64,000 bases of DNA from Bradyrhizobium zhanjiangense (lineage in GTDB: Bacteria; Pseudomonadota; Alphaproteobacteria; Rhizobiales; Xanthobacteraceae): positions 3,183,001-3,247,000 of the forward strand of contig NZ_CP022221.1 of the NCBI RefSeq assembly GCF_004114935.1. The letters are read 5' to 3'. This document shows positions 16,156 to 25,038 of this stretch, piece after piece; position 1 is the first letter of the stretch, and each line of letters begins with the position of its first letter. Both the position numbers and the translations under genes were made by a program. Below the pieces are notes generated by a model, which was not told the DNA's origin, did no database searches, and saw only the letters and a program-made list of their open reading frames with translations.

Positions 16156-17337
16156 ATGGAGCTCAATCTTTCCAGCGAGGATGCCGCCTTTCGTGATGAG
16201 GTTCGCACATTCATTGCGGAAAACTATCCGCAGGAAATGCGCGTTCCAAATCCCGAGACCGATTTGACCAAGGAGCAATCGCTGCTCTGGCATCGAATTC
16301 TCTACAAGAAGGGCTGGATCGCGCCGCTCTGGCCCGAGGAGTACGGCGGTCCGGGCTGGTCGATCACGCAACGCTTCATTTTTGAGCAGGAAACCTCTCG
16401 GGCCGGAACGCTGCCGCCGCTCGCGTTCAGCGTGACCATGGTCGGGCCGGTGATCTACACGTTCGGCAACGAGACGCAGAAGAAGAAGTTTCTGCCGCGA
16501 ATCCTGTCGGGCGAAGATTGGTGGTGCCAGGGCTATTCGGAGCCGGGCTCCGGCTCGGACCTCGCGACCGTCAGAACCAAGGCGGTGCGTGAGGGTGACC
16601 ACTACATCGTCAACGGGCACAAGACCTGGACCACGCTGGCGCAGCACGCCGACTGGATTTTCTGCCTGGTGCGGACGGATCCGAGCGCGAAGCCGCAATC
16701 CGGCATCTCCTTCCTGCTGATCAACATGAGGTCGCCCGGGGTGACGGTGCGGCCGATCATCACGATCGACGGCAGCCATGAAGTCAACGACGTCTTCCTC
16801 GAGGACGTCCGCGTGCCGGTGGAGAATCTTGTCGGCGAGGAGAACAAGGGTTGGACTTATGCCAAGTTCCTGCTCGGCAACGAGCGGACCAGCATGGCGG
16901 GCATCGGCCGGTCGACCCGTTACATCGGGAAGCTGAAGCAGATCGTGAAGGCCGAGATACCGGCGGACGATCCGGCACATCTCGAGTTTCTGCGGGACAT
17001 TGCCCGCATTGAGCTCGATGTGCTGGCTCTGGAGGCGACCGAACTGCGCGTCGTCGCCCAGATGGCGCGTGGCATCGACCCGGGGCCGGCGGCGTCGCTG
17101 TTCAAGATCCGCGGCACCGAGATCTTCCAGAACATCACCGAACTTACTCACCGCGCGATGGGCAATTTCGGCCTTGCGATCCGCGAGCATCCAGCCAGCG
17201 CCAACCACTTCATGCCGGGCCCCGACTACGGACATACCGCGTCGGAGAAATACCTGAACGCGCGCAAGCTCAGCATCTACGGCGGATCGAACGAGATCCA
17301 GCGCAACATCATCGCCAAAGCAGTGCTCGGCCTTTAG
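16156..17337 (+). CDS. Acyl-CoA dehydrogenase (subunit 1 of a probable pair)
   Basis: A 393-residue FAD-dependent acyl-CoA dehydrogenase. It has the N-terminal helical domain, the FAD/substrate loop WCQGYSEPGSGSDLATVRTKA, the middle beta domain, and the C-terminal IYGGSNEIQRNIIAKAVLGL region, quoted as IYGGSNEIQRNIIA. The ATG at 16156 gives the usual N-terminus. The gene is 24 bases ahead of a second, distinct dehydrogenase gene. Adjacent pairs of this kind often form heterotetramers that act on bulky side chains such as those of steroids or terpenoids (known for ChsE-type enzymes). Operon context supports beta-oxidation of a CoA-activated substrate. Exact substrate unknown. Confidence 0.9.
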   Translation: MELNLSSEDAAFRDEVRTFIAENYPQEMRVPNPETDLTKEQSLLWHRILYKKGWIAPLWPEEYGGPGWSITQRFIFEQETSRAGTLPPLAFSVTMVGPVIYTFGNETQKKKFLPRILSGEDWWCQGYSEPGSGSDLATVRTKAVREGDHYIVNGHKTWTTLAQHADWIFCLVRTDPSAKPQSGISFLLINMRSPGVTVRPIITIDGSHEVNDVFLEDVRVPVENLVGEENKGWTYAKFLLGNERTSMAGIGRSTRYIGKLKQIVKAEIPADDPAHLEFLRDIARIELDVLALEATELRVVAQMARGIDPGPAASLFKIRGTEIFQNITELTHRAMGNFGLAIREHPASANHFMPGPDYGHTASEKYLNARKLSIYGGSNEIQRNIIAKAVLGL

Positions 17338-17361
17338 GCGCGGGCGCATCGGGAGGATCGG

Positions 17362-18491
17362 ATGGACATCCAGTTCACGGAAGAGCAGGACATGCTGCGA
17401 TCCAGCGTCCAGCGTCTGCTGCGCGATCAATACGATTTCGACACGCGCCGAAAGATCGTGGCGAGCGAGCAAGGCTTCAGCCGGAAGCAGTGGGAGGCCT
17501 TCGCGGAGCTCGGCCTGCTCGCTGCGCCGTTCTCCGAGGACGCCGGCGGTTTCGGCGGCGGCTCGCTGTCGACCATGATCATCATGCAGGAGTTCGGCCG
17601 GCACCTCGTCGTCGAGCCTTTCGTCGAGACGGTCGTGCTGGCCGGGGGCCTGATCGAGCAGGCGGGCACGTCCGAGCAGAAGCAGGGTTTCATTCCCGGC
17701 ATCATCGACGGCAGCAAGATCTGGGCGCTGGCCTGGACGGAGAAGGCATCCCGGTTCGATTTCGCTAACGTCGCGACCAGGGCGCGGTGTGAGGGGAGCG
17801 ACTACGTTCTGAGCGGTCAGAAGACCATGGTGATCGCCGCGCCCTGGGCGGATCATCTGATCGTCTCGGCACGGACCTCTGGCGACGATCGCGACGGCGG
17901 CGGCGTCAGCCTGTTCGTGGTCGATCGCCGCGCCGTCGGCGTCGATCTTCGGAGCTTCAAGACGATCGACGGGCGCCGGGCCGCCGAGGTCGACCTGCGT
18001 GAGGTCCACGCGCAATTGCTGGGGGGGAAGGCGAGGGCGTCGCCGCGCTGGATGCCTGCCGCGAGCGTGCCATCGGCGCTCTCTGCGCGGAGGCCGTCGG
18101 CGCCATCGGCGAGCTGAATTCCGCCACACTGGAATATTCCAAGACGCGCAAGCAGTTCGGCGCCACCATTGGCTCCTTCCAGGTGCTGCAACATCGGATG
18201 GTCGACATGTTCATCGCGCATCAGGAGGCGCTCTCCCTGATGCAGCATCTCAACCTCAGCCTCGCGGCGGGCGATGCGGGACTTCCGCGGCTCGCCTCAG
18301 GCGCCAAGTCGAAGATTGGTTATGCCGGCAAGTTCGTCGCCGACCAGGCGGTGCAGCTTCACGGCGGCATGGGGATGACCGACGAGCTCAACGTCGGACA
18401 CTATTTCAAGCGAATCTCCTCCATCAACATCCAGTTCGGCGATCCCGCGTTCCACCTGCTGCGCTACGCGCAGCTGGACGCGGCCGCGTAA
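17362..18491 (+). pseudogene. Acyl-CoA dehydrogenase (subunit 2), frameshifted at a G tract
   Basis: Frame 1 from 17362 encodes the N-terminal and middle domains (MDIQFTEEQDMLRSSVQRLL to ...VHAQLLGG). The C-terminal domain continues in another frame from about 18027 (GVAALDACRERAIGALCAE, YSKTRKQFGATIGSFQVLQ, VQLHGGMGMTDE) to the stop at 18491. The switch is at a run of seven G (18021-18027); adding one G or removing two restores a product of about 376 residues. Both parts are otherwise well conserved, with no other stop, so the break is recent, a sequencing error, or a slippery site. Unrepaired, frame 1 ends at 18117 without the C-terminal domain needed for FAD binding and tetramers. Confidence 0.85.
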
Positions 18492-18506
18492 AGAGAAGAG
18501 GCCAGC

Positions 18507-19694
18507 ATGACGACCGAAGCAGTCATCGTTTCCACCGCAAGGACCGCCGTCGGCAAGGCCTATCGCGGCGCGCTCAACAACACGGACGGCCCGACCATGG
18601 CCGGGCACGTGATGGCCGAAGCCGTGAAGCGCGCAGGCATCGAGCCGGGCGAGGTGGAAGACGTGGTGATGGGCTGCGCGATGCAGCAAGGCACTATGGT
18701 GATGAACGTCGCGCGCAAGGGCGCGATCCGCGCTGGCCTGCCGGTCACCGTGGCCGGCACCACCATCGACCGCCAATGTGCCTCCGGCCTGCAGGCCATC
18801 GCCGTTGCCGCGCGTTCGGTGATATCGGATGGGGTCGAGGTCGCGATCGGCGGGGGCATCGAGTCGATCAGCCTCGTGCAGAACGACCACATGAACCGGT
18901 TTCATGCCGTCGACGATGAATTGATGGCGATGAAGCCTGAAATGTACATGTCGATGCTCGAGACCGCCGAGGTCGTCGCCGAACGCTACAAGATCGGTCG
19001 CGACAAGCAGGACGAATACAGTCTCGAATGCCAACGCCGCGTCGGCGCTGCCATGCAGGCCGGCCGCTTCAACGACGAGATCGTGCCATTCACGACCAGA
19101 ATGGCGCTCGTCAACAAGGACACGAAGGAGGTCACCTACGAGCAGGTGACGCTGACAAAGGACGAAGGCCCGCGCCCGGAAACGACCGCCGAGGGCCTGG
19201 CCAGGATCAAGCCGGTGTTCGAGGGCAAGACCATCAGCGCGGGCAATGCCAGTCAGCTTTCCGACGGTGCTTCGGCTTGTGTGATCACGAGCGACAAGAT
19301 TGCAGCCAGGAAGGGTCTCAAGCCGCTCGGCATCTTCCGCGGCTTCGTCGCTGCCGGCGTCGAACCCGACGAGATGGGCGTCGGTCCGGTCGCCGCGATC
19401 CCGCGGCTGCTCAAGCGCCATGGTCTGAAGATCGAGGACATCGATCTCTGGGAGCTGAACGAGGCCTACGCGGTGCAGGTGATCTATTGCCGCGACAAGC
19501 TCGGCATTGACCCGGACAAGCTCAACGTCAATGGCGGCTCGATTGCGATCGGCCATCCCTACGGCATGACAGGGGCGCGGCTCACCGGTCACCTCCTGAT
19601 CGAGGGGCGGCGGCGCAAGGCGAAATACGGTGTGGTGACCATGTGCATCGGTGGTGGCATGGGCGCGGCGGGACTGTTTGAAATCATCCACTGA
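18507..19694 (+). CDS. Acetyl-CoA C-acyltransferase (thiolase)
   Basis: A 395-residue degradative-type thiolase. The acylated nucleophile is Cys91 in [11 protein letters not shown]. The other signatures are NEAYAVQ (thiolases usually have NEAFA), [15 protein letters not shown] with the catalytic His, and [13 protein letters not shown] with the second Cys. These together support cleavage of a 3-oxoacyl-CoA to acetyl-CoA (or propionyl-CoA) plus a shortened acyl-CoA. It starts 15 bases after the second dehydrogenase, with AGAAGAG upstream. In this operon it would be the last beta-oxidation step. No enoyl-CoA hydratase is present in the operon, which leaves a gap in the cycle. Confidence 0.92.
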   Translation: MTTEAVIVSTARTAVGKAYRGALNNTDGPTMAGHVMAEAVKRAGIEPGEVEDVVMGCAMQQGTMVMNVARKGAIRAGLPVTVAGTTIDRQCASGLQAIAVAARSVISDGVEVAIGGGIESISLVQNDHMNRFHAVDDELMAMKPEMYMSMLETAEVVAERYKIGRDKQDEYSLECQRRVGAAMQAGRFNDEIVPFTTRMALVNKDTKEVTYEQVTLTKDEGPRPETTAEGLARIKPVFEGKTISAGNASQLSDGASACVITSDKIAARKGLKPLGIFRGFVAAGVEPDEMGVGPVAAIPRLLKRHGLKIEDIDLWELNEAYAVQVIYCRDKLGIDPDKLNVNGGSIAIGHPYGMTGARLTGHLLIEGRRRKAKYGVVTMCIGGGMGAAGLFEIIH

Positions 19695-19716
19695 GCGGAA
19701 ACGCGGGAGGTCATTC

Positions 19717-20721
19717 GTGAAGACAGCGATCACTGAACTGTTCGGCATCGAGCATCCGATCATCCAGGGCGGCATGCACTATGTGGGGTTCGCCGAACTC
19801 GCCGCCGCGGTATCGAATGCCGGCGGCCTGGGGATCATCACGGGCCTGACGCAACGGACGCCGGAACTGCTGGCCAAGGAGATCGCGCGCTGCCGCGACA
19901 TGACGGATAAGCCAATCGGGGTGAACCTGACCTTTCTGCCCACCTTCAGCGCGCCGCCCTATCCGGAGTACATCGCAGCGATCAGAGAGGGTGGCGTCAA
20001 GATCGTCGAAACAGCCGGGCGCAGCCCCGAACAATACATGCCGGCCCTGAAGGCAGGCGGCATCAAGGTGATCCACAAATGCACCTCCGTCCGTCATTCG
20101 CTGAAGGCCGAGCAGATCGGCTGCGATGCAGTCAGCGTCGACGGTTTTGAATGCGGCGGCCATCCGGGCGAGGATGACATGCCAAACATGATCCTGTTGC
20201 CGCGTGCGGCCGAGGAACTGAAGATCCCGTTTGTTGCTTCCGGCGGCATGGCAGATGCGCGCAGCCTGGTTGCAGCGCTGGCGATGGGGGCCGCCGGCAT
20301 GAACATGGGCACCCGCTTCATCGCCACCAAGGAGGCTCCGGTGCATGAGAACGTCAAGAATGCGCTGGTCCAGGCCTCGGAGCTCGATACCCGGCTCGTC
20401 ATGCGCGCGCTCCGCAACACCGAGCGGGTCCTCAACAACAAGGGCGTTGAAGATTTGCTCGAGATCGAGCGAGAGAAAGGTAAAAGCCTCAAGATCGACG
20501 ACATCCATGACCAGGTGGCGGGCGTCTATCCGAAGGTGATGATCGACGGCGATATGGACGCGGGCGCTTGGAGCTGCGGCATGGTCGTGGGACTCATCCG
20601 CGACATTCCGACCGTGAAGGAACTGGTCGACCGCATCATGGCGGACGCCGAGCGACTGATCAGGGGCAGGCTTACGGGATTCCTGGATGCCGACAGCACC
20701 GCTGCCCTGAAGGTCGCATGA
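19717..20721 (+). CDS. NAD(P)H-dependent flavin oxidoreductase / nitronate monooxygenase family
   Basis: A 334-residue FMN-binding TIM-barrel protein of the 2-nitropropane dioxygenase family. It starts at GTG 19717 after CGGGAGG. Motifs are EHPIIQGGMHYVGFAELAAAV, quoted as HPIIQGGMHYVG, then GVNLTFLP, CDAVSVDGFECGGHPGEDD and the phosphate-binding VASGGMADARSL...GMNMGTRFIAT. Characterised relatives include nitronate monooxygenase and CoA-ester-acting flavin reductases. At the end of a CoA-ester degradation operon a reductase or enoyl-CoA-reducing role is as likely as nitronate oxidation. Confidence 0.85.
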   Translation: MKTAITELFGIEHPIIQGGMHYVGFAELAAAVSNAGGLGIITGLTQRTPELLAKEIARCRDMTDKPIGVNLTFLPTFSAPPYPEYIAAIREGGVKIVETAGRSPEQYMPALKAGGIKVIHKCTSVRHSLKAEQIGCDAVSVDGFECGGHPGEDDMPNMILLPRAAEELKIPFVASGGMADARSLVAALAMGAAGMNMGTRFIATKEAPVHENVKNALVQASELDTRLVMRALRNTERVLNNKGVEDLLEIEREKGKSLKIDDIHDQVAGVYPKVMIDGDMDAGAWSCGMVVGLIRDIPTVKELVDRIMADAERLIRGRLTGFLDADSTAALKVA

Positions 20722-20849
20722 AGCGACGGCGAGCGGATTGGCACCTCGTAGGGCTTGCCAAGCGCGAAATGCATCCCTCCAAAGCGGTTGCAAGACCCAG
20801 GAGAACGCCGCTTCATCTGATTGCTAAAGCGCCGGCTGCGACGGCGCGT

Positions 20850-21029
20850 TCACGTCAGCTGGTGGAGCTTCTTCAGCGGATTGAGTTCGCTCGGCTGGCC
20901 CTGTTCCTCGCGGCCGCGCTCCGCCTCGGCCTTGCCGTCCTCGTGGAGCTCCTGATCCCCGACGATCTCGCCGACGGCCTGTTTCGCCTTGCCGGCGATC
21001 CGCCGCTTAAGACCTTTCACCTTGCCCAT
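20850..21029 (-). CDS. CsbD family stress protein
   Basis: A 59-residue hydrophilic protein starting MGKVKGLKRRIAGKAKQAVGEIVGD, quoted here as KGLKRRIAGKAKQAVGEIVG, the classic CsbD-like repeat. GGAGG precedes the ATG at 21029. CsbD-like proteins are small, abundant under general stress and disordered; their biochemical role is unknown. It precedes, on the same strand but downstream of, the GH13 gene, with about 150 bases between them. Confidence 0.85.
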   Translation of the reverse strand: MGKVKGLKRRIAGKAKQAVGEIVGDQELHEDGKAEAERGREEQGQPSELNPLKKLHQLT

Positions 21030-21176
21030 GGCAGCCTCCAAGCTCACGCCGCTGCCCCGGCGCCAAACGGGGAATAAGCGCCGGGGCCTGCGGTTTCGTC
21101 CAAAGTGCGTCCGACAGCAGGGGGCAGATGCCGGAGGCGTGGGTCAGACTCCTTGGCGCGCCGATGGTTCCTCCGA

Positions 21177-22775
21177 TCATCGCCGCGCGAGCTCGATGAT
21201 CACGCCTTCGTTGCCCCGAAGCAGGATCGATGCGTCCGGCAATGGCTCGCGCGGCCGGTCCAGATGTGTTGACATCAGCAGTCGGCCACGGCCGTGCCAG
21301 TGCCATCTCCGCGGCTCGGCGGCGATGTTGAGGGCGACCAGCACTTCGCCCGCGTCTGTCACGCGCTTGAAGGCGAGGACGTCGTTTTGCGATCGCAGCG
21401 GCGCGTGGCTGCCTTCGCGAAGACAGGCATGCTCGCGCCGCAGCGCGATCAGCGCGCGAAACAATGCCAGGATGGAATGTTCGTCCCGTCTCTGCTGCGC
21501 CACGTTGGGCGCATCGCCCGGCCCCAGCGGAAGCCATGGGCTGCCTGTGCTGAATCCACCGCTCTCGCTGTCATCCCAGCGCATCGGCGCGCGCTCGGGA
21601 TCGCGGCAAAGTTCATATCCCGGCACGAGCTTCTCGAAGGGATCGCGTATGCGATCGGCTGGAATGGGGACGCGTTTACGGCCGATCTCGTCGCCCATGA
21701 AGAAAAACGGCGTTCCCCGCAGCGTCATCAACAGCATCGCGAGCACGCGCATCTGCGCCGCACCGATCTTGCTCGCGATCCGCTGCTTGTCGTGCCCGCC
21801 GATCACCCATACCGGCCAAGCGTCCTTGGGAATGGCGTTGAGATAGGCATCGATGGTCGCCTGTAGCGACAGCGCGTCCCATTGCGAGTCCAGCAGCGCG
21901 AAATTCAGCGGCAGGTGCAGGCGCGGTCGATCGTTGCCGTAGAAGTGCCCGATCCGGTCGGTCTTGCCCTGAACTTCGCCGCACAATAGCCGGTCCGGAT
22001 AGCCATCGATCACCTCACGGATGAATTCGATGCACGACATCGTCTCCGGCCGGTCGTCGGTAAATACCGCCATATGGCGTTGCGGCGGCGGCTTGTCCTT
22101 GGCTTGCGGGTTTGGTGGATTGTCGCGCAACAGATCGTCCTTGATCAGCACGGCGCTGGCATCGACACGAAAGCCGTCGACTCCGCGGTCGAGCCAGAAG
22201 TGCATGACATCGGCGATCGCAGCCCTTACGTCCGGATTGCGCCAGTTCAGGTCAGGCTGCTCGACCAGAAAGGAGTGGTAGTAATATTGCCGCCGCGCGT
22301 CACACCACTCCCAGGCGCTACCGCCGAAACGACTCAGCCAGTTGTTCGGCGGTCCGCCATTCTCGGCCGGATCGGCCCAGATGTACCAATCGGACTTTGC
22401 GCTGTGGCGCGAACTGCTGCTCTCGACGAACCAGGCGTGGTCGTCGGCAGTGTGATTGGGGACGAGGTCAAGAATGAGCCGGATCCCTTCCGCGTGCAGG
22501 GCGCTGACGAGGCGATCGAATTCGTCGAGCGTGCCGAAGCCCGGGTCGATTGAACAATAATCGGAGATATCATAGCCGAGATCGCGAAAGGGACTGCGGT
22601 AGATCGGCGTGAGCCACACCGCATCGATGCCGAGCCATCTCAAATAGTCTAGCCGCGACATCAAGCCGGCGAGGTCGCCTTTGCCGTTGCCATTGGAATC
22701 CTGGAACGAGATCGGCGCGATTTCATAGATGACCGCGGATTGCCACCACGCGCGTTCGTCACGGGATTTGGTCAT
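21177..22775 (-). CDS. GH13 alpha-glucosidase / alpha-amylase-type enzyme
   Basis: A 532-residue glycoside hydrolase family 13 protein. The (beta/alpha)8 barrel shows all four conserved regions: region I DLVPNHTAD, region II DGFRVDAS with the nucleophile Asp, region III LLCGEVQG with the acid Glu, and region IV IGGHDKQR with the third Asp. The N-terminus AVIYEIAPISFQDSNGNGKGD is the oligo-1,6-glucosidase/alpha-glucosidase pattern with a calcium-type loop. There is no signal peptide, so it acts in the cytoplasm. The ATG at 22775 is preferred to the longer frame reaching 22988. The substrate is probably a short alpha-glucoside or trehalose-related sugar. Confidence 0.9.
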   Translation of the reverse strand: MTKSRDERAWWQSAVIYEIAPISFQDSNGNGKGDLAGLMSRLDYLRWLGIDAVWLTPIYRSPFRDLGYDISDYCSIDPGFGTLDEFDRLVSALHAEGIRLILDLVPNHTADDHAWFVESSSSRHSAKSDWYIWADPAENGGPPNNWLSRFGGSAWEWCDARRQYYYHSFLVEQPDLNWRNPDVRAAIADVMHFWLDRGVDGFRVDASAVLIKDDLLRDNPPNPQAKDKPPPQRHMAVFTDDRPETMSCIEFIREVIDGYPDRLLCGEVQGKTDRIGHFYGNDRPRLHLPLNFALLDSQWDALSLQATIDAYLNAIPKDAWPVWVIGGHDKQRIASKIGAAQMRVLAMLLMTLRGTPFFFMGDEIGRKRVPIPADRIRDPFEKLVPGYELCRDPERAPMRWDDSESGGFSTGSPWLPLGPGDAPNVAQQRRDEHSILALFRALIALRREHACLREGSHAPLRSQNDVLAFKRVTDAGEVLVALNIAAEPRRWHWHGRGRLLMSTHLDRPREPLPDASILLRGNEGVIIELARR

Positions 22776-23109
22776 TGCCTCGATTTCACCTCGTTGCAGG
22801 TGGCCTCTCGATAAAGCTCTGGAAACGGACAGCGCTGGCGCAGCTCGTGAGCTTGATGATGGCGTCGCGCGGGCCCTGGATTTCCGGGTCGGTGACGGTG
22901 TCGCACCGGATGTCCGCCTTGCCATGCCAAACGAGCGCCTTGATCTCGGTCCTCCGCCATCAATCATGTGGCATCTAAGTTCAGGCATGAACGATGGTTG
23001 CTATGCAACGCGCAAATTCTTCGCACTGCACCGGACCCGTGCGGGAATAGGAACAGCTGGCCGGTCGAGCGATTGGGCATCATCATCCCAACCCGCGAGG
23101 ATACGCCCT
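22776..23109. other. Divergent intergenic region
   Basis: About 330 bases between the GH13 gene and the SDR gene. It must hold both promoters. I see no convincing gene or repeat; short frames here are extensions of the two neighbours. Confidence 0.4.
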
Positions 23110-23892
23110 ATGGCCGCCAATCAATTCGCCGTCGTCACCGGCGCCTCAACCGGTATCGGCCTGGAACTTGCCAGGTGCTGCGCCCAAGCAGGTTTCAATC
23201 TTGTCATCGCCGCGGACGAGGCCGCGATCGAGGGGGTGGCCGTCGACCTCCGTAGGTTCGGCGGCAGCGTGGAGCCGGTCGAGACCGATCTCGCCACCAT
23301 CGAGGGCGTCGACAAGCTCTGCGCCGCGGTCGCCGACCGTCCGATCGACGCGCTGCTGGCCAATGCCGGCATAGGCCTTGGCAGGGCCTTCCTCGACCAA
23401 GACTTCCAGCGCATCAGGCACGTCATCGATACCAACATCACCGGCACGCTCTATCTGATCCATCGCGCCGGCAATGCGATGCTGCGACGCAACTCCGGGC
23501 GCATTCTCATCACGGGCTCGATCGCCGGCTTCATGCCCGGCAGCTTCGAGGCGGTGTACAACGCCTCCAAAGCTTTTCTCGACTCGTTCTCCTTCGCTCT
23601 GCGCGAAGAGCTGCGCGATAGCGGCGTCACCGTCACTTGCCTGATGCCTGGCGCCACCGACACCGAATTCTTCCGCCGCGCCGACATGATGGACACCAAG
23701 GTTGGCACCGAGCAGAAGGATGGCGCCTACGAGGTCGCCAAGGCCGGCTTCGATGCAATGCTGCGCGGTGAGGCCGACATCGTCACCGGGCTGAAGAACA
23801 AGATCCAGGCGACGGTCGCCACCATCACGCCGAACGAGATGCTGGCCAAGCAGCATCGGAAGTTGGCCGAGCCCGGCACGGCGAAATCGTAG
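23110..23892 (+). CDS. Classical SDR-family NAD(P)-dependent oxidoreductase
   Basis: A 260-residue short-chain dehydrogenase with intact motifs: TGASTGIGLELA (cofactor), LLANAGIGLG (NAG), ITGSIAGFMPG with catalytic Ser, and YNASKAFLDSF with Tyr and Lys. The PG motif LMPGATDTEFF follows. The ATG at 23110 is the first good start; the longer open frame upstream does not look coding. In contrast to the two island SDRs, it keeps the catalytic tetrad. It resembles DltE-like or 3-oxoacyl-ACP-reductase-like SDRs; the substrate is unknown. Confidence 0.88.
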   Translation: MAANQFAVVTGASTGIGLELARCCAQAGFNLVIAADEAAIEGVAVDLRRFGGSVEPVETDLATIEGVDKLCAAVADRPIDALLANAGIGLGRAFLDQDFQRIRHVIDTNITGTLYLIHRAGNAMLRRNSGRILITGSIAGFMPGSFEAVYNASKAFLDSFSFALREELRDSGVTVTCLMPGATDTEFFRRADMMDTKVGTEQKDGAYEVAKAGFDAMLRGEADIVTGLKNKIQATVATITPNEMLAKQHRKLAEPGTAKS

Positions 23893-24005
23893 CGCGAGAG
23901 TGCACCAACTCTCGCGGCACGCCGTAGATACCGCGTCTGCTGTGATGGCGCTGACCTTCTGTGCGTAACGGCGGGTCCGCCGACCGCAGAGGAGGACTGG
24001 CCTTG

Positions 24006-24977
24006 GTGAACATGGCCGCTGCATCATCATCGAAGACCACGGTCTATGCCGCACTTGCCGGCAATGTGCTCGTCGCGATCACCAAGATCGGCGCGGCCAT
24101 CTGGACGGGAAGCTCGGCGATGACGAGCGAGGCCGTACACTCGGTGGTCGACACCTCCAACGAGATGCTGCTGCTCTATGGCTACCGTCGTGCCAGCCGC
24201 CCAGCGGACGAATCCCATCCACTCGGCTACGGCCGCGAGCTGTATTTCTGGAGCTTCATCGTCGCCCTGGTGATCTTTGCGCTCGGTTCGGGCGTCTCGC
24301 TCTATCAGGGCCTCGTGCATGTTGCCGCGCCTGAGCGGATCGAGGATCCCATCGTCAGCTTCGTCGTGCTCGGGCTGTCGTTCCTGTTCGAGGGCGCCTC
24401 GTGGCTGGTCGCCCTGCGACGTTTCCGTTTCGACGCGGCGCGGTTCGGCTACTATCGGGCCTTTGTCCGCAGCAAGGACCCGCCTGCATTCATGGTGCTG
24501 CTCGAGGACAGTGCGGCGCTGATCGGCATCGTCATTGCGGTCGGGGCAACGGCGGCGGCGGTGTGGCTGGAGCAACCCGTGTGGGACGGCGTCGGCTCGA
24601 TCCTGATAGGGATTCTGCTGGGGATCACGTCCGTCGGGCTCGCCCGCGAGAGCAAGAGTCTGCTGATCGGTGAGCCCGCGCACCCTGAGCTTGCGCGGTC
24701 GATCCTCGAGATCGCCCGGCGCTCGCCGGGGGTGCTGCAGGCCAATGGGCTCCTGACGGTCCAACTATCCCCGGACGAGATTGTCGCCGCCCTCAGCGTC
24801 GAGTTCACCGACGAGAAGCGCGCCGACGATATCGAGCAATGCGTGATCTCGCTCGAAAGAGAAATCCGCAAGCATCATCCAAGCGTCGCAGCCTTGTTCA
24901 TCAAGCCGCAGACGAACGCGCGCTTTCACGCCGTTCGGGCGAAACGCAGGGGTGGAAGCTCCCAGAGCCATCAATGA
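24006..24977 (+). CDS. Cation diffusion facilitator (CDF) family transporter
   Basis: About 323 residues. It has five to six hydrophobic segments and the CDF metal-site pattern SEAVHSVVDTSNEMLLLYG (helix 2) and ALIGIVIAVGATAA / WDGVGSILIGILLG (helices 5 and 6, with the Asp). A cytoplasmic C-terminal domain follows (about 220-310). CDF proteins export Zn2+, Fe2+, Co2+ or Mn2+ in exchange for protons. HPLGYGRELYFWS is typical of the Zn/Fe-CDF branch. The GTG at 24006 follows GAGGAGGA; the ATG at 24012 is an alternative. No metal regulator is adjacent. Confidence 0.88.
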   Translation: MNMAAASSSKTTVYAALAGNVLVAITKIGAAIWTGSSAMTSEAVHSVVDTSNEMLLLYGYRRASRPADESHPLGYGRELYFWSFIVALVIFALGSGVSLYQGLVHVAAPERIEDPIVSFVVLGLSFLFEGASWLVALRRFRFDAARFGYYRAFVRSKDPPAFMVLLEDSAALIGIVIAVGATAAAVWLEQPVWDGVGSILIGILLGITSVGLARESKSLLIGEPAHPELARSILEIARRSPGVLQANGLLTVQLSPDEIVAALSVEFTDEKRADDIEQCVISLEREIRKHHPSVAALFIKPQTNARFHAVRAKRRGGSSQSHQ

Positions 24978-25038
24978 CCCGAGAGGCGCTCGCCCCGGTG
25001 CGCTCCCTCTGCGGAGCGGACCGTTCAAGCCGTCCGTA

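Noticed and set aside
18021-18027. Programmed ribosomal frameshift as the main explanation of the broken dehydrogenase
   Set aside because: A -1 slip on the G run is mechanically possible, but no downstream stimulatory structure was identified, and homopolymer indels or errors are far more common.
16078-18129. A 683-codon open frame on the minus strand
   Set aside because: It is antisense to the SDR and acyl-CoA dehydrogenase genes, is rich in Arg/His/Ala as expected for shadow frames in GC-rich DNA, and has no ribosome site or known motif.
18297-19775. A 492-codon minus-strand open frame
   Set aside because: Antisense shadow of the thiolase gene, whose catalytic motifs are all intact on the plus strand.
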